A DNA stretch of 11,025 nucleotides from Candidatus Eiseniibacteriota bacterium (GTDB lineage Bacteria; Eisenbacteria; RBG-16-71-46; CAIMUX01): contig JAGQHR010000053.1 in assembly GCA_020431745.1 (NCBI GenBank), forward strand, positions 1 through 11,025, written 5' to 3'. The position numbers were made by a program, and so were the translations under genes. Positions 6,024 to 11,025 of this stretch are shown piece after piece (within the stretch, counting starts at the first letter, position 1; every line of letters begins with the position of its first letter). Under the pieces are notes generated by a model that saw only the letters and a program-made list of their open reading frames with translations, ran no database searches and was not told where the DNA came from.

Positions 6024-6760
6024 CTATACAGGTGATACAGCTCGAGCGGGTCTCTGTGAAATTTGGTCTGACCAATGTGCTGGAGGACATCGATCTCGTC
6101 GTGCCTCGCGGCGACTTCCTGGGGATCATCGGCCCGAACGGAGCTGGAAAGTCGGTCCTCCTGCGGACCATCCTCGGTCTCGTGCATCCCGACGCCGGAA
6201 GCGTGCGGGTGTTGGGACAGGCCCCGTCCGCGGCACGGGGTCGCGTCGGCTACGTGCCCCAGTTGGCCGGGTTCGATCGATCGTTCCCCATCTCCGTTCT
6301 GGATGTCGTCCTCATGGGACGGCTCTCCCGGATCCCGCTCCTGCGCCGGTTCTCGGGCCCGGACCGGGAGGCCGCTCTGCACGCGCTCGATCGCGTCAAC
6401 ATGGGAGAGCGTGCCCGGCGCCAGGTGGGGAAGCTGTCGGGAGGCGAAGTGCAGCGAGTCATGATCGCACGGGCCCTCGCCGTCGAAGCCGAGATCCTGC
6501 TGCTCGACGAACCCACCGCGAGCCTGGATCCCCAGGCCGCCCACGATCTGTATGATCTTCTGGAGGAGCTTGCGGAATCCGCAACGATCGTTCTCGTATC
6601 CCATGACGTCGGTGTCATGAGCGATCGGGTCCGCCGCGTCGTGTGCCTCAATCGCCGCCTGGTCCATGACAGCGCGCACGGGGCGGATCCGGACGCGCTC
6701 CAACGAACCTATGGCCATCGTGTCTCGACCGTCGAGCACGACCACCCCTTCCACGATTGA
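6020..6760 (+). CDS. znuC: Zinc ABC transporter, ATP-binding protein
   Basis: The 246-residue ATPase drives zinc import through ZnuB. Motifs are complete: Walker A GPNGAGKS at 38-45, a Q-loop in VGYVPQLAGFDR, the signature LSGGE at 139-143, Walker B ILLLDE with Asp163 and Glu164, and the switch His195 in SHD. The segment FPISVLDVVLMGR is typical of the metal-importer ATPase group. The C-terminus has several His (HRVSTVEHDHPFHD), as in some ZnuC proteins, where zinc sensing has been proposed; that role is inference here. The ATG at 6020 overlaps the znuA stop as ATGA. The same frame is open back to 4814, but that part reads through zur and znuA with no family similarity and is not coding. Confidence 0.93.
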   Translation: MTIQVIQLERVSVKFGLTNVLEDIDLVVPRGDFLGIIGPNGAGKSVLLRTILGLVHPDAGSVRVLGQAPSAARGRVGYVPQLAGFDRSFPISVLDVVLMGRLSRIPLLRRFSGPDREAALHALDRVNMGERARRQVGKLSGGEVQRVMIARALAVEAEILLLDEPTASLDPQAAHDLYDLLEELAESATIVLVSHDVGVMSDRVRRVVCLNRRLVHDSAHGADPDALQRTYGHRVSTVEHDHPFHD

Positions 6761-7581
6761 TGTTCGACGCCTTCCAACATCCGTTCTTTCAGCGGGCCGT
6801 GCTGGCGGGACTGCTCGCCGCCGTCGCCTGCGGGCTCGTGGGCAGCTACGTCGTGGTCAAACGGATCTCGTCGATCTCCGGCGGACTCTCCCATGCCGCC
6901 TTCGGAGGCGTCGGGCTGGGGTACTTCCTGGGCATCCCCCCGATGGCGGGAGCGACCGTGTTCACGCTCCTGTGCGGAATGGCGCTCGGAGTCGCTTACC
7001 GGCGGATGGAGAGCAAGCTCGATACGCTCATCTCGACGATGTGGGCCGGCGGCATGGCAATCGGAATCCTGTTCGTCGCCCTGACGCCGGGCTTTGCCCC
7101 CGACCTCATGAGCTATCTCTTCGGGTCGATTCTGCTCGTGCCGGAGCACCATCTCTGGCTCACGCTGGCGCTCGACGTCGTCGTCCTCCTCGTGGTCGCC
7201 CTCTTCTTCAAGGAGCTGCAGGCGATCGCGTTCGACGAGGAGTTCTCCCTGGTGATGGGGGTCCCGGTGCCCGCGATGTTCCAGGTGCTCCTGGCGCTGA
7301 CGGCGCTCACGATCGTCGTGCTCATCCGCGTGGTCGGCATCCTGCTGGTCATCGCACTGCTGACCGTTCCCGCCGCGATCGCCCGGCAGTGGTCGGACCG
7401 GTTGCTCACGATGATGGGACTCGCCACGGCGGTCGGCGCCGTCTGCACGACGGCCGGACTCTGGGGCTCGTTCGTCTTGTCCGAGACGCTCGGCGTGTCG
7501 GTCCCCTCGGGGCCGCTCATCATCCTCCTGGCTCTGCTCCTGTACGGGATGAGCACCCTCCTGCGATGGAGACATCGGTAG
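6760..7581 (+). CDS. znuB: Zinc ABC transporter, membrane permease
   Basis: This 273-residue protein is an ABC-3 family permease that forms the channel for zinc in the inner membrane. Seven or eight hydrophobic segments are visible, starting at residues 12-32 (AVLAGLLAAVACGLVGSYVV). The family motif SISGGLSHAAFGGVGLG follows in the first third, and the ATPase-contact segment around ELQAIAFDEEFSLVMGVPV lies in the middle. The closing part (SGPLIILLALLLYGMSTLLRW) is also typical. Length matches the family. The ATG at 6760 shares its A with the znuC stop (TGATG), and a TTG one codon earlier is a less likely start. Together with znuA and znuC the importer is complete in one operon. Confidence 0.92.
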   Translation: MFDAFQHPFFQRAVLAGLLAAVACGLVGSYVVVKRISSISGGLSHAAFGGVGLGYFLGIPPMAGATVFTLLCGMALGVAYRRMESKLDTLISTMWAGGMAIGILFVALTPGFAPDLMSYLFGSILLVPEHHLWLTLALDVVVLLVVALFFKELQAIAFDEEFSLVMGVPVPAMFQVLLALTALTIVVLIRVVGILLVIALLTVPAAIARQWSDRLLTMMGLATAVGAVCTTAGLWGSFVLSETLGVSVPSGPLIILLALLLYGMSTLLRWRHR

Positions 7582-7794
7582 TCGGATCTCGGGAGGAGGG
7601 GGCACAGTTCCTTCATTGCAGGCGCTGCCCCCATTACAGATGGCCGGGGCGCACTTTGGACGCTACGAGCAGCCCCCGTACCGATGGTACGGTTGCTAGC
7701 TATGGCGCCCAGGTCGTCCTTCAGGGACGATCCGCCTTCTGAGATGACGGCGCGCGGGAATGGCCCCGGGCATGGCATTACGAGGGAGACTCCT
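7582..7794 (+). other. Spacer between znuB and folE2 with several dyads
   Basis: This 213-nt region has no gene if folE2 starts at 7795. It contains a GGGGGCA/TGCCCCC hairpin (7598-7604 with 7626-7632, 21-nt loop), a 17-nt palindrome (7676-7692) and a TCGTCC/GGACGA hairpin (7714-7719 with 7725-7730). No T-run follows any of them, so no intrinsic terminator is called. No convincing -35/-10 pair was found. Confidence 0.55.
7676..7692. promoter_or_regulatory. 17-nt palindrome upstream of folE2
   Basis: CCGTACC-GAT-GGTACGG is a perfect 7+3+7 inverted repeat. It does not resemble the dyad before zur, so if it is an operator it may serve another regulator. It spans the ATG at 7684, which argues against that codon being the folE2 start. 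Confidence 0.4.
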
Positions 7795-8757
7795 TTGGAC
7801 GGGCAGACACCAGTCACCGCTTTCACGAACGGGCACGCTCCCCGGATTCCCGATGTGAGTCGCGAGATGCGGGCGGATATCGTCGGCGTCCTGCACAAGG
7901 TGGGGATGTCCAACGTCCAGGTGCAGGTTCTCCTCGCCGACGTCGACGGTTGCCGTACGGTCGCCCCGGCGCTCGCCGATGCGTTCGTCAGCCTCGACAA
8001 TCCGGCGGACAAGGGCATTCACATGTCGCGGCTGTTCCTCGCGCTGCAGGAATCCCTCGATCGTCACCGATTGGGACCGGAAACCCTGAAGTCGGCACTG
8101 GACGAGTTCTTGCGATCGCACGCGGGACAGAGTTCTTCCGCGTTCATCGAGGTTCGCCTGGATCATCCGCTGCGCAGACCGGCCCTGGTGTCCACGAACA
8201 CGGGCTGGCGCAGCTATCCGGTCGCGTTGGGTGCGGGGGTCCGGAACGGTCACGTCGAGTTCGAGGCTTCCGTGCAGATCACCTATTCCAGCACGTGCCC
8301 CTGCTCCGCGGCGTTGTCGCGTGATGCGACCCAGCGGGCGTTCCTCGATCGCTTTCCCGAAGGGCAGGTGCCGCGGGACGACGTCGCTGATTGGCTGCGG
8401 TCCGAATCAGGAATGCCGGCGACCCCGCACAGCCAGCGGTCGATCGGCACCGTGAAGGTACGATTCACCGAACCGACCCACTTCCCGGGGTTCGAAGCGC
8501 TGATCGACCACCTCGAGGGCGCCATCCGGACCGGTGTGCAAGCCGCGGTCAAGCGCGAGGACGAGCTGGAGTTCGCCCGACTCAACGCGCAGAACCTGAT
8601 GTTCTGCGAGGACGCCGCACGCCGACTCCGCGCGGCGATCGAGGAGTATCCCGGCATCTCGGACTATCGAATCGAAGCCCGCCACGTCGAGAGCCTCCAT
8701 CCGCACGATGCCGTCGCGGTCGTGACCAAGGGAGTTCCGGGCGGCTTCGTGGCCTAG
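7795..8757 (+). CDS. folE2: GTP cyclohydrolase IB (zinc-independent type)
   Basis: This enzyme converts GTP to 7,8-dihydroneopterin triphosphate, the first step of folate synthesis (and of queuosine synthesis). FolE2 accepts several metals and can replace zinc-dependent FolE. Family features in order are IPDVSRE near the start, KGIHMSR (His76), STCPCSAALS (Cys168, Cys170), TPHSQRSIGTV (His212), KREDELEFARLNAQNLMFCED (Glu257) and ESLHPHDAVAV (His302, His304). These correspond to the metal and catalytic residues known in the family. About 40 residues separate the Cys motif from His212, as in the longer proteobacterial form. The 320-residue reading begins at TTG 7795, 6-7 nt after GAGGGAG (7782-7788). 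In-frame ATGs at 7684, 7702 and 7744 give unconserved N-terminal extensions without a good ribosome site. The position after znuB fits a Zur-regulated backup enzyme. Confidence 0.9.
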   Translation: MDGQTPVTAFTNGHAPRIPDVSREMRADIVGVLHKVGMSNVQVQVLLADVDGCRTVAPALADAFVSLDNPADKGIHMSRLFLALQESLDRHRLGPETLKSALDEFLRSHAGQSSSAFIEVRLDHPLRRPALVSTNTGWRSYPVALGAGVRNGHVEFEASVQITYSSTCPCSAALSRDATQRAFLDRFPEGQVPRDDVADWLRSESGMPATPHSQRSIGTVKVRFTEPTHFPGFEALIDHLEGAIRTGVQAAVKREDELEFARLNAQNLMFCEDAARRLRAAIEEYPGISDYRIEARHVESLHPHDAVAVVTKGVPGGFVA

Positions 8758-8859
8758 ACCTGAGAGCTGGTTCGTCGCCGGTCCTGGTCCCCGAACGGGT
8801 GGTCCGATCCGTCGATCACCCCCGGCTTCCCCAAAACGCTCGCGTCGAAAGAATCCCTC

Positions 8860-8888
8860 TTGCCCTCCCGGGTGGATGTCGATAAATT
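8860..8888 (+). promoter_or_regulatory. Promoter of the TetR/efflux operon
   Basis: TTGCCC (8860-8865) and TAAATT (8883-8888) are separated by 17 nt. The predicted start of transcription is near 8895, inside the inverted repeat at 8885-8904. The leader would be about 25 nt and carries a GGAGG ribosome site at 8911-8915. Confidence 0.6.
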
Positions 8889-8904
8889 AACCATCTGGTT
8901 AGTT
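8885..8904. promoter_or_regulatory. TetR-type operator over the -10/+1 region
   Basis: TAACCA-TC-TGGTTA (8888-8901) is a perfect 6+2+6 dyad. Two more pairs on each side beyond a single mismatch extend it to 8885-8904. A palindrome of this size just before a TetR gene is the usual place for its own operator. Confidence 0.7.
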
Positions 8905-8919
8905 GATTACGGAGGCCCG

Positions 8920-9564
8920 ATGCCCAAGCCGTCAAAGCGATCCCGAAATCCCGAGCAGACGAAGGATGCCCTGCTCGCCGCGGCCGAGGAGCTGTTCTCC
9001 TCCCGCGGACTCGACGGAACCCGAACCGACGACATCGCAAAGGCTTCCGGAGTCAACAAGGCCATGATCAGCTACTACTTCGGCGGCAAGGACGGACTCT
9101 ACGCCGCTGTCCTGTCCACGAACATGGACCCCGCGCTCGAAAGCCTGGCCCGACTCCGCGAGAGCACCCGCCCCGCACCCGAGAAGCTGGCCGATTTCAT
9201 CCGGATCTTCGGCGAGCTCCACATGGAGAAGCCGCGGTTCTCCGAGATGCTCTTCCGGGAGCTCCTCTCCGGCGGCGTGAACCTCGACAGGAACGCGCTT
9301 CCCCGCTTCCTGGAGGTGTTCGGGACGCTGCGCGCAATCCTCGAACAGGGCCGTGCCGAGGGCACCCTGCGAGAGATCCCCATCATCCATGCGCATCTCT
9401 CGATCATGGGTGGGTTGATGTTCTTCTTCTCGACCGGCCGGTTCCGCCGTCGGGTCGCCGAGGAAGCCAAGATCCCGTTCGCGGACCCGCCTCCCGCAGA
9501 GTTCGTCTCCTTCTTCAAAGACCTCATGACCCAAGCGTTCAGCTCACGAAGGGAACCCCAATGA
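8920..9564 (+). CDS. TetR-family transcriptional regulator (CecR-like by context)
   Basis: The 214-residue protein has a classic TetR N-terminal helix-turn-helix at about residues 13-60 (TKDALLAAAEELF, GLDGTRTDDIAKASGVNKAMISYYFGGKDGLY). A helical ligand-binding domain of about 150 residues follows, without a recognisable ligand signature. TetR proteins repress neighbouring genes until a small molecule binds. The next genes encode an HlyD-type adaptor and an ABC ATPase, the same order as cecR (ybiH)-ybhG-ybhF in enterobacteria, so it probably controls this exporter and itself. The start at ATG 8920 is set by GGAGG 4 nt upstream; the frame extends back to a TTG at 8860, but that lies in the promoter. 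The stop overlaps the next start as ATGA. Confidence 0.9.
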   Translation: MPKPSKRSRNPEQTKDALLAAAEELFSSRGLDGTRTDDIAKASGVNKAMISYYFGGKDGLYAAVLSTNMDPALESLARLRESTRPAPEKLADFIRIFGELHMEKPRFSEMLFRELLSGGVNLDRNALPRFLEVFGTLRAILEQGRAEGTLREIPIIHAHLSIMGGLMFFFSTGRFRRRVAEEAKIPFADPPPAEFVSFFKDLMTQAFSSRREPQ

Positions 9565-10550
9565 AACACGTCCTCCGGAATCCGGCGCGCTGGCGCGGAG
9601 CCGCGGGCCTCGGACTGTGCGTCTGGCTCGCGGGCTGCTCCGGCGATCAGGCAGACGTCATCCAGGTGTCGGGCCACATCGAGGCAACCGAGGTGCGGAT
9701 CTCCAGCAAGACGACCGGGCGCCTCTCTCAGCTCATGATCGATGAAGGCGATCGGGTCCAATCCGGCCAGGTGCTCGCCCAGGTGGACACGACCGACCTC
9801 CACATCTCTCGACGCGCGGCCGACGCCGAGCGCGCCCTGGCCGAGGCCGAGCTGCGCCTGCGCATGGCCGGCGCCCGATCGGAGGACATCGCGGCCGCGC
9901 GCGCGGGGATGCAACAAGCAGAGACCGAGCTCGCCGCGGCCGAAAAGGACCTGAGCCGGATCCGGGCGCTCCTGGAGACCGGGTCTGCCACGCAGAAGAT
10001 GGAAGACGACGCGCAGGCCCGACGCGACGTCGCCCAGGGACGTCTCGATGCCGCGCGCGAACAGTGGCAGCGGCTCAAGCGCGGGTCGCGTCCCGAGGAA
10101 ATCGACGCCGCGGCCGCTCGACTCGACGCCGCGGATGCACGGGTCGCCCAAATCCGGCAGCAGATCGCGGACGCGCGCATCGTCGCGCCCTCGGCCGGGC
10201 GAGTCACCGAGAAGCTGGCCGAGCCGGGCGAGCTGCTCGGAGTCGGATCCCCCGTCGTAATCCTGACCAACCTGGACTCGCCGTGGTTGACCGTCTATCT
10301 CAGCGAGCCAGATCTGGGACGGGTCGCGCTCGGACAGGACGTCGACGTCACGACCGACGGCGGCGAAGAGCGCAAGGGAACCCTCACCTACGTGTCCAGT
10401 GAAGCCGAGTTCACGCCGCGCAACGTCCAGACGCGGGACGAGCGGGTCAAGCTGGTCTTCGAAGCTCGGGTCGGGCTCGAGAATCCCGACGGGATCTGGA
10501 AGCCCGGCATGCCCGCCGAAGCGAGCCTGCAAACGCGGAGGGCCCAATGA
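9561..10550 (+). CDS. HlyD-family periplasmic adaptor lipoprotein, YbhG-like
   Basis: This 329-residue membrane fusion protein would link an inner-membrane ABC exporter to an outer-membrane channel. A signal peptide ends in L-A-G-C with Cys26, so it is likely a lipoprotein; E. coli YbhG, of similar length, is to my knowledge not lipidated. The first half of the lipoyl-like domain lies at about 37-77 (SGHIEATEVRISSKTTGRL, DEGDRVQSGQVLAQVD). A long Ala/Glu/Arg-rich coiled-coil hairpin spans about 80-200, with two similar segments (GARSEDIAAARA and GSRPEEIDAAAA). The second lipoyl half (ARIVAPSAGRVTEKLAEPGE) and a beta-barrel domain complete it. GAAGGGA lies about 7 nt before the ATG. It overlaps genes on both sides by 4 nt, indicating translational coupling. 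Confidence 0.9.
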   Translation: MKHVLRNPARWRGAAGLGLCVWLAGCSGDQADVIQVSGHIEATEVRISSKTTGRLSQLMIDEGDRVQSGQVLAQVDTTDLHISRRAADAERALAEAELRLRMAGARSEDIAAARAGMQQAETELAAAEKDLSRIRALLETGSATQKMEDDAQARRDVAQGRLDAAREQWQRLKRGSRPEEIDAAAARLDAADARVAQIRQQIADARIVAPSAGRVTEKLAEPGELLGVGSPVVILTNLDSPWLTVYLSEPDLGRVALGQDVDVTTDGGEERKGTLTYVSSEAEFTPRNVQTRDERVKLVFEARVGLENPDGIWKPGMPAEASLQTRRAQ

Positions 10551-11025
10551 CGGAGGATCGCATCGTGCGCATCGAGCAGATGACGCACCGCTTCGATGAA
10601 CTGGTCGCGGTCGACGCCGTCTCCTTCCATGTCGAGCGGGGAGAGACCTTCGGACTCATCGGCCCCGACGGCGCAGGCAAGACGACCACGCTCCGTGCGG
10701 TCCTCGGATTGCTGCGTCCCACCGACGGTCAGGTGTTGACGTTCGGGCAGGACCCGGGACGATTCCGGCGCCAGCTTTCCAAGCGCGTCGGGTATCTCTC
10801 CCAACGGTTTTCCATCTACGGCGACCTCTCGATCGAGGAGAACGTGGCGTTCTTCGCGCGCGCCCATGAGATGCGCGACTGGAAGCCGCGCCGCGAGGAG
10901 CTGCTCGAACGGCTCGACCTCGCCCGCTTCCGCAAGCGACTGGCGGACCGGCTCTCCGGGGGGATGAAGCAGAAGCTGGCTCTCGCCTGCACGCTCATCC
11001 ACACGCCCGAGCTGCTCACCCTCGA
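10547..11025 (+). CDS. ABC transporter ATPase, YbhF-like, cut by window end
   Basis: About 159 codons of an ABC-2-type exporter ATPase are visible, and the gene continues past the window. Walker A reads GPDGAGKT at residues 39-46, a Q-loop lies in VGYLSQRFSIYGDLSIEENV, and the signature is LSGGMKQKLALA from residue 136. The sequence stops just before Walker B (LLTL then D). The SIYGDLS/EEN pattern and the Asp in Walker A are typical of the first ATPase half of YbhF, which carries two fused ATPase domains. Whether this one is double cannot be seen. ABC-2 permease genes (ybhS, ybhR in E. coli) would be expected after it. The ATG overlaps the adaptor stop as ATGA. The substrate is unknown; drugs or other hydrophobic compounds are plausible. 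Confidence 0.9.
   Translation, partial: MTEDRIVRIEQMTHRFDELVAVDAVSFHVERGETFGLIGPDGAGKTTTLRAVLGLLRPTDGQVLTFGQDPGRFRRQLSKRVGYLSQRFSIYGDLSIEENVAFFARAHEMRDWKPRREELLERLDLARFRKRLADRLSGGMKQKLALACTLIHTPELLTL

Noticed and set aside
7598..7632. Hairpin after znuB as intrinsic terminator
   Set aside because: The 7-bp stem has a 21-nt loop and is followed by ATTACAG rather than a T-run, so I list it only as leader structure.
8758..8859. Possible terminator after folE2
   Set aside because: Only a short CCCG/CGGG pairing was seen and no T-run follows.
9099..10547. Long antisense open frame opposite the TetR and adaptor genes
   Set aside because: It is an antisense shadow typical of GC-rich DNA; the sense strand encodes two clearly recognisable proteins here.
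1..11025. CRISPR array, insertion sequence or attachment site
   Set aside because: No spaced direct repeats, no transposase or integrase reading frame, and no terminal repeats were seen.

Overview
The window is GC-rich bacterial DNA, and every supportable gene is on the + strand. Lipoprotein-type and Sec-type signals, a c-type di-heme enzyme, a ZnuABC-type importer and a YbhG-like periplasmic adaptor point to a Gram-negative organism. The codon use and the general look fit a Myxococcota/Deltaproteobacteria-like or other high-GC lineage, but nothing here fixes the taxon.

Positions 1-2825 hold a small putative lipoprotein (its start is uncertain and may lie outside the window), followed 11 nt later by a large secreted protein. 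That protein has an N-terminal beta-propeller-like part joined by a Thr/Pro/Asp-rich linker to a di-heme cytochrome c peroxidase/MauG-like domain with two CxxCH motifs. Positions 2826-3349 are a self-contained unit for ribosomal protein bS18: a sigma70-type promoter, a leader with three consecutive hairpins, rpsR with a strong ribosome binding site, and a strong intrinsic terminator. Positions 3350-4446 hold an unrecognised single-pass membrane protein ending in a second terminator, then a stand-alone STAS-domain protein.

Positions 4593-8757 are a zinc-homeostasis block. A Fur-family regulator (Zur by context) lies behind a promoter with a 7+6+7 inverted repeat between the -35 and -10 elements. 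It is followed, with stop/start overlaps, by znuA (zinc-binding lipoprotein), znuC (ATPase) and znuB (permease). After a 213-nt spacer comes folE2, the GTP cyclohydrolase IB that does not need zinc. The logic is coherent: when zinc is scarce, Zur releases the operon, zinc is imported, and FolE2 can keep folate synthesis going where the zinc-dependent FolE would fail. The lone bS18 is the type lacking a full zinc-binding cysteine set and sits 1.3 kb upstream, which may or may not be related.

Positions 8860-11025 are an efflux operon of CecR/YbhG/YbhF type: a TetR regulator with an operator over its own -10/+1 region, a lipoprotein-type HlyD adaptor, and the first ~159 codons of an ABC ATPase cut by the window end. 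Its genes overlap by ATGA.

No tRNA, rRNA, insertion sequence or CRISPR array was seen.
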